Assembly: GCA_934320845.1 (NCBI GenBank)
Contig: CAKRFU010000009.1
Coordinates: 1-64,000 of the forward strand
Source: an uncultured Lachnospiraceae bacterium
GTDB lineage: Bacteria > Bacillota > Clostridia > Lachnospirales > Lachnospiraceae
Length of the DNA stretch: 64,000 nt
Reading direction: 5' to 3'
The position numbers were made by a program, and so were the translations under genes. Positions 35,011-44,329 of the stretch are shown here, in pieces. Position 1 is the stretch's first letter. Every line of letters starts with the position of its first letter. The notes below the pieces were generated by a model, which saw only the letters and a program-made list of their open reading frames with translations, was not told the origin of the DNA and did no database searches.

Positions 35011-36495
35011 TTATGCCGTAAAGTCTATCTGTGAGCCATTGTCACGCATAACTTGTTTTCTTACGGCTTCTTTTTCTTCATTTGAAACTGCTTCTTCTGA
35101 TGATTCATCATCAAATTCAAATTTCATCTGTCTGCCATTTCCATTATCAGCTTTGCTCTGGTCACCATTCATCGTCTGCTGATCGCTGTGTGAAAAATCA
35201 AAATCTGACACATTTACTTCAACTGCATCAACTTTTAATTCCCTCAATTCAAGATTTTCACGAAGCGTATACATCTGGCTTTCAAGTGCCGCCTTAGCTT
35301 CTTCTGACTGTACTGAAAATACTGCAGTCATCACTCCATTTTTTGATGAAACATTAAGCAGTAATTTACCCAAATGTTCAGGATTGAGCTGCATCTCCAT
35401 CGAAGTAGACTCAGTTCCAATAGAAACTTTTATTTTCTCAACTACCTGATTTACAATATCAACCATCTGCTGCATTCTTACCGATTCCGGTTTTGCAACC
35501 TGAACAGTATCATTTACAGCCTGATTCAAATTCTGAATAAAATCATTTCTAACTGTGTGTTGATTGTCAGTTGTAACATCCTCCTCTGAGATTGTCTGAT
35601 CATGGGTAACTTCACTCATATCGTCTTCTGACTGCGCTGAAGATGAGCCTTGTTGTGAAGAACTTTCTTCGGATTTTGTCACTGAGACCTCAACCTTTGT
35701 GTCTGATGAATTGTCTGACGTATCGTCTGTCGTATTAACTGTCGTTTCACCCTGCGCACTTTTCTTCTCAGTTGATACATTGTTTGTATTTGCAACAGAT
35801 TCTTCTTCTACTGGTACATTTTCAGATGTGTTTCCACTATCTGCAGCATCTACTGCAGTCTCCTGTGCTAAAGCTGGAGCATCTTCTGTGAAAACGTCAC
35901 TTCCTGTCTGTGACTTTGCATTAAAATCTTCTACTACTTCAAGAAAATCTGCCTTCGACATTCCTGTTAAATCTTCCCAATTAAGATTTCCTAAGATATC
36001 ACTAAGCTCATTTAACTGGTTCATCATATTTTCGTCTGTAAGAAGATCCGTAAAATCACTGCTTCCATTTACAAAAAGAACAAGTTTTGCAAGATTGTTT
36101 GATTCAAGCAAATCAAGCGGGCTTAATCCAAGTGCTGTCATAGCATTTGCAAATGTATCATCATCAATTCCAAGTACATCTTTTACTTCATCTGCTATCT
36201 TTTCATTGACTTTGTCAATGCTTTTTTGATTTATGCCATTGACTGAGCTTCCCTGATTAACATCCGAAATATTGTCAGAAGCACTCTTTGCTTTTGACTG
36301 ATTTGTAACTTTCACATTATTTGACTGAGCTTTAGACACAGTCTTTGATGCAGAAGCACCATTTGACTTCTGTGATGTCGAAAGATAGCTGTCAAAAGAA
36401 TTTGAACTTGAATTTTTCTGAACGGATCCTTTTGCCTGCTGCTTTACCTGACCGGCTGACAATGTTTCCATTATTACCGATTTGATTTCTGCCAT
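35011..36495 (-). CDS. fliK: Hook-length control protein FliK
   Basis: 494 residues. The first 350 are Ser/Asn/Asp/Thr/Glu-rich and low in complexity, as expected for the exported ruler part. A Flg_hook C-terminal domain follows (about 355-430) with MEMQLNPEHLGKLLLNV and EVNVSDFDF. FliK measures the hook and triggers the FlhB specificity switch. Placed between motE and flgD as in Bacillus. Confidence 0.93.
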   Translation of the reverse strand: MAEIKSVIMETLSAGQVKQQAKGSVQKNSSSNSFDSYLSTSQKSNGASASKTVSKAQSNNVKVTNQSKAKSASDNISDVNQGSSVNGINQKSIDKVNEKIADEVKDVLGIDDDTFANAMTALGLSPLDLLESNNLAKLVLFVNGSSDFTDLLTDENMMNQLNELSDILGNLNWEDLTGMSKADFLEVVEDFNAKSQTGSDVFTEDAPALAQETAVDAADSGNTSENVPVEEESVANTNNVSTEKKSAQGETTVNTTDDTSDNSSDTKVEVSVTKSEESSSQQGSSSAQSEDDMSEVTHDQTISEEDVTTDNQHTVRNDFIQNLNQAVNDTVQVAKPESVRMQQMVDIVNQVVEKIKVSIGTESTSMEMQLNPEHLGKLLLNVSSKNGVMTAVFSVQSEEAKAALESQMYTLRENLELRELKVDAVEVNVSDFDFSHSDQQTMNGDQSKADNGNGRQMKFEFDDESSEEAVSNEEKEAVRKQVMRDNGSQIDFTA

Positions 36496-36558
36496 CTTTT
36501 CACCTCCTTATATTTAGTAATGATATATATGTAAACGGCTATTGCCGTAAACACCATG

Positions 36559-37317
36559 CTATTCTTTTACTGCTGAAATCTTCTTCGTAATCTGTGCAGC
36601 AAAATCAACATCCATTTCCTGTAAAATAGCTGCTGCCTGTTTTTCACTCATATTTTCAAGAATGTCCTTAATAAGGTCAAGATCCTCTGACATTTCAGAT
36701 AATCTTGCAGCTGCCTTATCTGCATCCATATTAGAATAGAATTTTCCAAGTTCTTCTGCTTTCTTCGTATACTGAAGTTTCAAAAGAACCTGTCTGTATA
36801 TGTCTTCTGCATTTTTAGGCTCAATCTGCTGATAATATTGCTCATATTCCGAAATATCGGGAGCCTTTTTGTTAAATACAACTTTCTCATCAAATTCTTT
36901 AACACGTTTTTGGAACGCATCATAATCATCTTTATATTTCTGCAATTTTTTTATCTGAGCTTCAAGTTCTGAGATATAATCAGAGTTTGCATCTGTTGTA
37001 CCGTTTTCAGACTTGAGTTTACTTTCAAGTTCTTTAATTCTCTCGTTGGCAGCTTTCAAAGTCGTATACTGATAATCTCCTTCTTCTGCCTGCACTTCTT
37101 CTGAAGCGGCCGGAAGTATTTTGTTTACAACCGGAACATCTTTTAATACCGGATACAAAACTTTGCTTCCTATTCCACCTACGTCCATTTTAATTAAAAA
37201 TGCAAAAACTGCTAACCAGATAAGAATGATAACTATTGCGATTAAAGCAGTCACTAATTTACTTCCACCGCTCTCGTTTTCTTCACCAATTACATTGTCC
37301 TTATCCTTCTTTGCCAT
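36559..37317 (-). CDS. MotE-like protein (MgtE N-domain)
   Basis: 252 residues: a basic N-terminus, one membrane helix (about 22-45), a coiled coil (about 85-140), and a C-terminal helical domain of the MgtE intracellular N type (KLQYTKKAEELGKFYS to ENMSEKQAAAILQEMD). This corresponds to Bacillus YlxF, encoded between fliJ and fliK, and to MotE proteins that assist the stator elsewhere. The ATG at 37317 follows GAGGATTAAG; the longer frame overlaps fliJ. Confidence 0.8.
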   Translation of the reverse strand: MAKKDKDNVIGEENESGGSKLVTALIAIVIILIWLAVFAFLIKMDVGGIGSKVLYPVLKDVPVVNKILPAASEEVQAEEGDYQYTTLKAANERIKELESKLKSENGTTDANSDYISELEAQIKKLQKYKDDYDAFQKRVKEFDEKVVFNKKAPDISEYEQYYQQIEPKNAEDIYRQVLLKLQYTKKAEELGKFYSNMDADKAAARLSEMSEDLDLIKDILENMSEKQAAAILQEMDVDFAAQITKKISAVKE

Positions 37318-37321
37318 CTGC

Positions 37322-37780
37322 TTAATCCTCGCTTTCATCACTGCCGGTTCGGAACTTAAAACTTACAAGTTCATTTATTTCTTTCTGCTCTTCAGCATTT
37401 ATCTGCTCTTTAAATTCTTCAAAAGCTTTTTCCTTGAGTTTTTCATAAGTTTTTCTTTCCTTCATGGCATTGTCAAGTTTTTCTCTAGCTCTATCAACAC
37501 TTTTCTGCTGATTTGCAATAACTATCAATTGAAGTTTTATATTATATTTTATATTTTCGACACTATCTTCAAGTATCTTTATCTCTGAAATATTCAGTGT
37601 ATCCATAACAGCTTCATATAATCTTGTCTGATATGCATTTTTTCTTTTCTCTAATCCATCTAATTTTTCTTCTTCCTGTCTGAGTTTCATGATTTCAATA
37701 CTATATTCAGCTTTCGCCTGTTCTTCTAACTTCTCTTTAACAGAAAGAATACTTTCCATCTTAAATATAAATTTTGCCAT
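37322..37780 (-). CDS. fliJ: Flagellar export chaperone FliJ
   Basis: A 152-residue, almost wholly alpha-helical coiled-coil protein (MAKFIFKMESILSVKEKLEEQ at its N-terminus, shown here in part as FIFKMESILSVKEK). FliJ forms the gamma-like stalk of the FliI ATPase ring. Identified by length, coiled-coil content and position directly after fliI. Confidence 0.9.
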   Translation of the reverse strand: MAKFIFKMESILSVKEKLEEQAKAEYSIEIMKLRQEEEKLDGLEKRKNAYQTRLYEAVMDTLNISEIKILEDSVENIKYNIKLQLIVIANQQKSVDRAREKLDNAMKERKTYEKLKEKAFEEFKEQINAEEQKEINELVSFKFRTGSDESED

Positions 37781-37808
37781 CAGCCAACCTTCAATTTATT
37801 GTCTGTAA

Positions 37809-39140
37809 TCATTCTTCAACGGCATTTTCATTGTCATCAAAAATACCCTGAAGTCTCTCTATAGCATCTTCAAAAGAAACCTTTTCATATACATCCTGCA
37901 TCAGGAAACCATTTACTGCATCTATCTTTGAAAGTGCAAAATCAATTTCCTTATTTGAACCGGGCTTGTACGCTCCTATGTTGACCAAATCTTCTGCCTC
38001 AGAATAAGTTGCCATTACATTTCTGAGCTTACCCGCTGCCTGCTTATGTTCTTTTGTTGCAATACTGCTCATTACACGCGATATACTTGCAAGTATGTCT
38101 ATTGCAGGATAATGATTCTTTTGTGCAATCTTTCTATTTAAAACAATGTGGCCATCCAGAATACTTCTCGCAGTATCAGTAATCGGTTCATTAAAATCAT
38201 CACCATCAACAAGAACCGTATATAATCCTGTTATTGAACCGACATCTGAGCATCCTGCTCTCTCAAGAAGTTTAGGCATCTCTGCATATACGCTTGGCGG
38301 ATATCCTCTTGACACCGGCGGCTCACCTGACGCAAGACCTATCTCTCTCTGCGCCATTGAAAAACGTGTCAACGAGTCCATCATAAGAAGTACATCTTTT
38401 CCCTGATCTCTAAAATACTCAGCTATCGCTGTTGCTGTCTGCGCCGCTTTTTTTCTGATAAGCGCCGGCTTATCTGATGTAGCAACTACAACAACCGAAC
38501 GTGCCATTCCCTCAGGGCCTAAATCTCTCTCGATAAACTCTCTTACCTCCCTGCCACGCTCTCCGATAAGTGCTATAACATTTATATCCGCTTTTGTATT
38601 TCTGGCAAACATACCCATCAGTGTACTTTTTCCGACACCGCTTCCCGCAAATATACCGATTCTCTGTCCCTTACCTACTGTTATCAAACCATCAACAGCT
38701 TTTACTCCAAGAGGAAGAACCTCGTCAATTATTTTTCTTGTGAGTGGGTCGGGCGGTTCCGCTTCAACAGAATACGCCGCATTTGCAGCAAGTTCCGTAT
38801 TGTCTATCGGATGCCCCAAACCGTCAAGTGTCTTGCCGAGAAGTTCATCCCCTACCGAAACTTTAAGAGGTGAACCGGTATTTTCAACTCTGCTTCCAAG
38901 TCCAACACCTTCTGTCTGATCATATGGCATCAACAGCACTCTGTCATCCTTAAAACCAACTACTTCTGCATTAATCACCTGATTCGTGTCCTTTGTGATA
39001 ATATGGCACAAATCATTTAATTTTGCGGACGGACCGATTGATTCAATTGTAAGACCTACAACCTTTGCAACCTTTCCAAGTTTTTTTTCAAACGACTGCC
39101 TAAGAAGCATATCATACTTAGATAAGTCAATATCAACCAT
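37809..39140 (-). CDS. fliI: Flagellar export ATPase FliI
   Basis: A 443-residue F1-beta-like ATPase that energises export. Walker A FAGSGVGKSTLMGM, Walker B DVLLMMDSLTRF, and the family stretch SGEPPVSRGYPPSVYAEMP are intact. It lies 21 bp downstream of fliH. Confidence 0.98.
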   Translation of the reverse strand: MVDIDLSKYDMLLRQSFEKKLGKVAKVVGLTIESIGPSAKLNDLCHIITKDTNQVINAEVVGFKDDRVLLMPYDQTEGVGLGSRVENTGSPLKVSVGDELLGKTLDGLGHPIDNTELAANAAYSVEAEPPDPLTRKIIDEVLPLGVKAVDGLITVGKGQRIGIFAGSGVGKSTLMGMFARNTKADINVIALIGERGREVREFIERDLGPEGMARSVVVVATSDKPALIRKKAAQTATAIAEYFRDQGKDVLLMMDSLTRFSMAQREIGLASGEPPVSRGYPPSVYAEMPKLLERAGCSDVGSITGLYTVLVDGDDFNEPITDTARSILDGHIVLNRKIAQKNHYPAIDILASISRVMSSIATKEHKQAAGKLRNVMATYSEAEDLVNIGAYKPGSNKEIDFALSKIDAVNGFLMQDVYEKVSFEDAIERLQGIFDDNENAVEE

Positions 39141-39161
39141 ACCTATACGCCCCCTCTTTCC

Positions 39162-40034
39162 TTACATTGCAAGCATCCTAAGCTGTTCTTTTAAATTGTC
39201 GAGCTGTGCATCAAGACTGCAATCAATAATTTTTGAATCAAGGTCTATTATGCATTGATTATGTACAAGGCTTGCATCTTCTATTATGTCAAGTTCCATA
39301 TCAGAACCCACCTGCTGCTGCAATTCATCTCTTTTTGCAGATACAATTCCCATGTCTTCCTTTGAAATATGCAATGTAATATTTTTTGTTTTCTCTATGC
39401 CATTTACGACATTTGTACGCAATGCATTATCAATAAGATAAATTATCACATCTTTTTTGTCAGTACAGACTACACCTGTAAGTTTCTCAACCAAGTTCAT
39501 AACAAGCTCTGCATACTGCGGTTCAAGGCTTTCAGCCATCTGGTCTACTTCCTTAAATTTGGCTTCATATTCCTGTTCAAGCTCATTTTTTTGTTCTTCA
39601 AGCTGCATAAGACCTTGATTTCTGCCCTCTTCAAGCCCCTGGTTCTTGCCTTCATCAAATGCCTGATTTTTTATTTCTTCTGCCGAATTATTGGCTTCAT
39701 CAATAATAACCTGTGCCTGTTCTCTTGCCTCAGAAAGAATTCTGTCTTTCTCTTCTTCTAATTCTTCTGATAATTTCTGTTTTTCTTCTTCTCTGACTTT
39801 GTCCACCGAAATAATGTTCATTCCCTCATTGAAATCATCAATCTGTGAATTTACATTTTCATCATCAGTTTCTTCGTCAAGGCTTAACTGTCTAAAACTA
39901 AATGGTTTTATTCCATCATCCTGCTGTTGTTCATATATTTCCGGATGAACATCTTTGCCATGTATATCAGAGTCTATAACTCTTTTATCACTTTCATCAA
40001 CTGTAAAATAAACATTTTTTATAAGATTAGACAA
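39162..40034 (-). CDS. fliH: Export ATPase regulator FliH, TTG start
   Basis: 290 residues: a charged N-terminal third, a Glu/Gln/Ala-rich coiled coil (about 85-180) with a repeated EEGRNQGL-type GxxxG-like run, and a C-terminal V-ATPase E-subunit-like domain. FliH holds FliI at the C ring. The start is TTG at 40034, inside the last codons of fliG (8-bp overlap). GGAGGTG lies 9 nt upstream and there is no ATG alternative nearby. Confidence 0.93.
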   Translation of the reverse strand: MSNLIKNVYFTVDESDKRVIDSDIHGKDVHPEIYEQQQDDGIKPFSFRQLSLDEETDDENVNSQIDDFNEGMNIISVDKVREEEKQKLSEELEEEKDRILSEAREQAQVIIDEANNSAEEIKNQAFDEGKNQGLEEGRNQGLMQLEEQKNELEQEYEAKFKEVDQMAESLEPQYAELVMNLVEKLTGVVCTDKKDVIIYLIDNALRTNVVNGIEKTKNITLHISKEDMGIVSAKRDELQQQVGSDMELDIIEDASLVHNQCIIDLDSKIIDCSLDAQLDNLKEQLRMLAM

Positions 40035-41037
40035 CTATCTCGTCACCTCCACCTCTGGAGATGATAATCTCAGCAGAGTCTTCGAGTTTTCTGATAATAT
40101 TAACAATCTTCTGCTGTGCTTCTTCAACATCCTTCATACGAACAGGACCCATGAAATCCATATCTTCTCTTATCATTGTAGCAAGACGCTTTGAAAGGTT
40201 GCTGAATATAAGATTTTGAACTTCCTCATTTGAACCTTTAAGTGCAACTGCCAATTCATTATTGTCAACTTCACGAAGTACACGCTGTATAGATCTGTCG
40301 TCCAGTGAAAGAATATCCTCGAATACAAACATCTTCTTTCTGATTTCGTCTGCAAGTTCCGGATCTTCGATTTCGAGACTTTCCATAATATGTTTTTCTG
40401 TTCCTCTGTCAACTGTATTTAAGATATCTACGATAGAGTCTACACCACCCACAATCGTGTAATCCTGATTTACAAGAGAAGCAAGTTTCTGTTCGAGCAC
40501 TTTTTCCACCTCTTTTATAACATCCGGTGATGTTCTGTCCATCTGTGCTATACGCTTTGCAACATCCGTCTGCTTATCCGGTGCAAGAGCTGATATAATA
40601 GCTGATGCCTGATTTGATGACAGATATGACAATATCAAAGCGATTGTCTGCGGATGTTCATCCTGAATAAAGTTCAACAACTGGCTTGCATCTGTCTTTC
40701 TGACAAATTCAAACGGTCTGACCTGCAATGATGCCGTAAGTTTTCCGATAACATCTTTAGCACGTTCTGAGCCGAGAGCCTTTTCAAGAAGATCCTTAGC
40801 ATAACCGATACCACCTTCTGCAATATACTGCTGTGCAAGACATACTTCATAAAATTCATCAAGAACTGCATCTTTCATTGCCGGAGATACACTTCTTGTA
40901 TTGGCTATCTCAAGTGTAAGCTGTTCTATCTCATCCTCTTTCAAATGTTTGAATACATTTGAAGATTTATCAGGTCCAAGTGCAATAAGCAGTATAGCTG
41001 CTTTTTGCACACCTGTAATTTCCTCTGTTTTAGCCAT
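40027..41037 (-). CDS. fliG: Flagellar motor switch protein FliG
   Basis: 336 residues in three armadillo-like domains. ITGVQKAAILLIALG at the N-terminus binds FliF, EHPQTIALILSYL is the middle domain, and the C-terminal torque domain contains FVFEDILSLDDRSIQ with the conserved charged residues facing the stator. The ATG at 41037 follows AGGTGAGG. Confidence 0.98.
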   Translation of the reverse strand: MAKTEEITGVQKAAILLIALGPDKSSNVFKHLKEDEIEQLTLEIANTRSVSPAMKDAVLDEFYEVCLAQQYIAEGGIGYAKDLLEKALGSERAKDVIGKLTASLQVRPFEFVRKTDASQLLNFIQDEHPQTIALILSYLSSNQASAIISALAPDKQTDVAKRIAQMDRTSPDVIKEVEKVLEQKLASLVNQDYTIVGGVDSIVDILNTVDRGTEKHIMESLEIEDPELADEIRKKMFVFEDILSLDDRSIQRVLREVDNNELAVALKGSNEEVQNLIFSNLSKRLATMIREDMDFMGPVRMKDVEEAQQKIVNIIRKLEDSAEIIISRGGGDEIVV

Positions 41038-41073
41038 CCCAATCCTCACCTTTCAATTAAACTTGTATCTTAA

Positions 41074-42702
41074 TTATTCCCACTCGTCATTCAGCCAGTT
41101 ACGGAGTAACTGTGCAACCGCCTCAGGATTTTCATCAACAAATTTTTCTATCATCTTTCTAGTCTCAGATTTATCACTGAATTCAATGTCATCAAGAGAC
41201 TGGTTTTCTTTCGTAGTAGCCAAAAGCTGCTCAACTGAAAGTTCTGGCTCTTCCTCTTCAGCCGCAAGCGGTGATGCTCCACGAAGTATAACAAATATAA
41301 GCAATGCTATGATAAGTACAGTAAGTATAATCATAAGGTAGTTTGAAATACCTTTTGATGTATTTGTACTGTTCACAAACTGTGGCACCTCATAGGCAAG
41401 TACCGTAATCTTGTCTGCACTTACACCTGTTGCCGCTGCGATAAGATTTTTTTCATCGTCTGAAATTGTAATTGTGTTTGTCGTATTATTCTGAGCAATA
41501 AATTGATCAAATGTCATATTGTCAAGTGTACCGTCTGCTTTAAGGTCATCTTCCTTATATACATGATACTTTCTCACAACAATACCAAGAGAGGAATCTG
41601 CAAGTTTTATAGCAGGTGTCTCCTGTTTGATATTCTGAACCTTTTCATTTGTAAGAAGATCTTTGAGTCGCTGAACATCGACAGTATTTGATGTTCCCGA
41701 ACTTCCATTGTACACATAATCAGTATCATCATCATTTGAATCTGTTCCAGGTGTTCCTCCTGCACTGGAGCCGCCCTGCGAACTATATGTATAAAGTTCT
41801 GTCGGATATCCGTATTCTCTTCCATCTGCAACTGAATACTCTTTTGTAAGAGTCTCAATCTTGTTCATATCAAATTGAATACCATCTGTTCCGACTTGAG
41901 CATCATCATATCCACATCTTATAAGAAGTGTTGTTACATTGTCTGCAATTGTATTTCTAAGCTTGTTGCAATACTCTGTCGTTCCTCCTGTAAGAGTTCC
42001 GCCAAGTCCATCACTTGTATTTCCGTTATAGATACATTTTCCATCTGTATCGTTAATAATTACGTTTTTCACATCTGTTCCGACAGTATTTGCAAGCCAG
42101 TAGGCAAGTGCCTCAGATGTTTTGTCATCAAGCATATCTTTATTTTTATCATTTAATGCAATGCTTGCCGTAATCGAAGTCTTAGCTGTCTCAGCATCAT
42201 CACTTGAAAGAACAGTGTATGTTGATTCAGGAACATTTATAAAGACATTTGCATCATCAATAAATTTGTACTGTATAAGACTTTGTCTTATTTCAGACTG
42301 AAGTGCAAGGATTTTTTTCTGATCCTTTTCACTTTCCGTCGTCGACATAGAATTGTTAAATGCGTCATCCCATGTGTAGCCCTTGTCTGTAAGACCATTA
42401 TCACTCATGGTATATAATGCATTTGTCATGTCATCCTGATGCACATATATCGTCTTTCCATCACTTGATGCTTTCCATGCTATACTCTGGTCGTCAAGTG
42501 CTTTCGTCATTGTGTTTGCATCATCAACACTGTCAAACACCTGAAACTTTGACCATGTCGGTCTTGAAGCAAGCCATGCGACAACTCCTATCGCAATAAG
42601 TACAACACATAATATAGATATAACTATTGTTTTTTGTTTACTTGTATATTTGTTCCAAAATTCTTTAAATTTCTCAGGAACTTCTTTTACTTTTTCGCGC
42701 AT
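41074..42702 (-). CDS. fliF: MS-ring protein FliF
   Basis: 542 residues: two membrane helices (about 25-47 and 450-470) flanking a large extracytoplasmic region with ring-building motifs, and a C-terminal FliG-binding tail ending in LLRNWLNDEWE. The middle contains a Ser/Gly/Asp/Thr-rich insertion (about 310-340). Foundation of the basal body. Confidence 0.97.
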   Translation of the reverse strand: MREKVKEVPEKFKEFWNKYTSKQKTIVISILCVVLIAIGVVAWLASRPTWSKFQVFDSVDDANTMTKALDDQSIAWKASSDGKTIYVHQDDMTNALYTMSDNGLTDKGYTWDDAFNNSMSTTESEKDQKKILALQSEIRQSLIQYKFIDDANVFINVPESTYTVLSSDDAETAKTSITASIALNDKNKDMLDDKTSEALAYWLANTVGTDVKNVIINDTDGKCIYNGNTSDGLGGTLTGGTTEYCNKLRNTIADNVTTLLIRCGYDDAQVGTDGIQFDMNKIETLTKEYSVADGREYGYPTELYTYSSQGGSSAGGTPGTDSNDDDTDYVYNGSSGTSNTVDVQRLKDLLTNEKVQNIKQETPAIKLADSSLGIVVRKYHVYKEDDLKADGTLDNMTFDQFIAQNNTTNTITISDDEKNLIAAATGVSADKITVLAYEVPQFVNSTNTSKGISNYLMIILTVLIIALLIFVILRGASPLAAEEEEPELSVEQLLATTKENQSLDDIEFSDKSETRKMIEKFVDENPEAVAQLLRNWLNDEWE

Positions 42703-42734
42703 AATCCGACTCCCCTAATTCCTTTCGGCTTATT

Positions 42735-43079
42735 TTAGAATTGTAAATTCATCAATTCTTTATACCCCTGAAGAAAAGTATTTCTTACTGCAACTGTGTA
42801 CTGTAACGAAATATTTGCTTTCTGCTGGGCTATCTGTAAATCATGAATGCTGTCCGACTCACCTAATGCGTATTTGATTTCTTCCTCTTCTGCCGCATTA
42901 CTGTAATCATTTGTTTCCTGCACCATATTTACAGCCGAATCAAACAAGGTCGAAAATGCACTCTTGTTATCATCTGAATTTATGATAAGTGAATCTTTCC
43001 CATCTGATAAACCGGATGAAATCGTCGGTGTCGAATATGCTGACGCAAGATCCACTCCTGACAATGCTGTTAAATCCAT
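42735..43079 (-). CDS. fliE: Rod adaptor protein FliE
   Basis: A 114-residue helical protein joining the MS ring to the rod. The C-terminal AQQKANISLQYTVAVRNTFL and YKELMNLQF are diagnostic. It lies 32 bp before fliF. Confidence 0.95.
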   Translation of the reverse strand: MDLTALSGVDLASAYSTPTISSGLSDGKDSLIINSDDNKSAFSTLFDSAVNMVQETNDYSNAAEEEEIKYALGESDSIHDLQIAQQKANISLQYTVAVRNTFLQGYKELMNLQF

Positions 43080-43159
43080 TTGTCAAATCCTCCAATCTGC
43101 TGTACGTTTTTCTGCTTTTATGGCATTTTTAAGTGAAATTCATCAAATCATTTTGATTA

Positions 43160-43600
43160 TTATGACTTTCCAACTTCCAATGCTTTAAGCTCCATATTTT
43201 TTGAAGCATTAAATGCTGTAACATTTGCTTCATATGACCTGCTTGCGTCAATCATGTTTGTCATCTCTGTAACCGTATTGACATTAGGATATGTAACATA
43301 CCCCTTCTCATCTGCATCCGGATTTGACGGGTCATATACCATTCGACATTCTGTCTCATCATCCTCATATATCTTTGAAATCTTTACACCTTTTCCGACT
43401 GTACCTGTTGCGTTTATAAGCGCATCATTGAAAGATACATAATTTTTTTCTTCAAATACCACGGATTTTCTTTTGTAGACATTGCCATCAGCATCTCTTG
43501 TAGTATTTACATTGGCAATATTTTCCGAAATAAGATCAAGCCTTGTCCTCTGCGCTGTCATACCTGTAGCACTTATGTTCATTGCTGAAAAAACACTCAT
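43160..43600 (-). CDS. flgC: Proximal rod protein FlgC
   Basis: 146 residues with the N-terminal MNISATGMTAQRTRLDLISE then NIANVNTT rod signature and the C-terminal EMTNMIDASRSYEANVTAF coiled-coil segment. Forms the proximal rod with FlgB. GGAGG precedes the ATG. Confidence 0.97.
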   Translation of the reverse strand: MSVFSAMNISATGMTAQRTRLDLISENIANVNTTRDADGNVYKRKSVVFEEKNYVSFNDALINATGTVGKGVKISKIYEDDETECRMVYDPSNPDADEKGYVTYPNVNTVTEMTNMIDASRSYEANVTAFNASKNMELKALEVGKS

Positions 43601-43645
43601 ACTTTTCCTCCTGTTTCAATTCATAGTTTCAACTCATACTATTTA

Positions 43646-44035
43646 TTAACTTGTTTTAAACACGCTTGTTATCCTTTTAAATTCCTGGCTGATGGAATCA
43701 AGCATTGTATAATATTTAATCTGATTTTTTGCAAGTTCAGCATTTTCAGTATCAATATCAACATTGTTTCCATCTATACGATAACTTGCTGTCGCATAGT
43801 CTGTATACGTTGTTCCTGTAAGGCTTTCCAAATCAGCCTCCGCAATATTGTCATCGAGAGAACATCCTCCACTTACCGCACTTTGTAAGTACTGTTCAAA
43901 CTGAACATCTTTTCTCTTATATCCGGGTGTATCTACATTCGCAATATTATTTGATATTACAGAATTTCTTGTCCAACTCGCATCACTTGCTTTCTCTAAA
44001 ACATTGATGTAATTATAAGCCCCTGATGAAATCAT
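43646..44035 (-). CDS. flgB: Proximal rod protein FlgB
   Basis: 129 residues: ISNNIANVDTPGYKRKDVQF is the rod-protein signature, and the C-terminus (NQIKYYTMLDSISQEF) pairs with it. First gene of the 35-kb motility cluster. AAAGGAG stands 6 nt before the ATG. Confidence 0.97.
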   Translation of the reverse strand: MISSGAYNYINVLEKASDASWTRNSVISNNIANVDTPGYKRKDVQFEQYLQSAVSGGCSLDDNIAEADLESLTGTTYTDYATASYRIDGNNVDIDTENAELAKNQIKYYTMLDSISQEFKRITSVFKTS

Positions 44036-44056
44036 ACCCGTACTCCTTTCACTTAT

Positions 44057-44085
44057 ATTATGTTTATCCTTACATAATTCTTCAA
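44057..44085 (-). promoter_or_regulatory. Secondary candidate promoter near flgB
   Basis: Minus-strand TTGAAG (44080-44085), 17 bp, CATAAT (44057-44062), a weaker sigma-A match within 25 bp of the flgB ATG. If used, the leader would be about 15 nt. The promoter at 44165-44192 is preferred. Confidence 0.3.
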
Positions 44086-44137
44086 ATCAATTGCAAATAT
44101 GATGTTTGATGCACTTGATTTTAAAATATTGTTACTT

Positions 44138-44165
44138 TTAAATATGTATAAGAATACATATTTAA
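44138..44165. repeat. Perfect 11-bp palindrome at the motility promoter start site
   Basis: TTAAATATGTA (44138-44148) and TACATATTTAA (44155-44165), a perfect inverted repeat with a 6-bp centre. It begins at the edge of the -10 hexamer of the candidate flgB promoter and covers the expected transcription start, which is where a repressor would act. No U-tract follows, so it is not a terminator. Confidence 0.65.
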
Positions 44166-44192
44166 TTATAAAGAAATTATGGCAAAATACAA
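44165..44192 (-). promoter_or_regulatory. Candidate main sigma-A promoter of the motility operon
   Basis: Minus-strand TTGTAT (44187-44192), 16 bp, perfect TATAAT (44165-44170). A promoter is required here because codY ends in a strong terminator at 44282-44322 and flgB starts at 44035. The leader would be about 120 nt. No sigma-28 element and no clear CodY box was seen. Apart from this and the palindrome, 44036-44281 is featureless AT-rich sequence. Confidence 0.55.
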
Positions 44193-44281
44193 GTATTTAT
44201 ATCAAATTTATTAATTTTTTGCATAAATTCTTTCGACATTTTTTATATCATCCTTGTCAATTTTTATCAAAAAGGATAAAA

Positions 44282-44322
44282 ATGCCATGTAATACTTAAT
44301 ACATAACAGTATAACATGGCAT
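44282..44322 (-). terminator. Terminator of the codY operon
   Basis: A stem of 9 bp (44282-44290 with 44314-44322) extended inwards by 5 more pairs past one mismatch, loop about 11 nt, followed in the minus transcript by UUUUU. It separates yifB-dprA-topA-codY from the motility operon. Confidence 0.85.
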
Positions 44323-44329
44323 AATAATA

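Noticed and set aside
44036..44281. CodY box upstream of flgB
   Set aside because: No stretch approaching AATTTTCWGAAAATT was found; the palindrome present has a different sequence.
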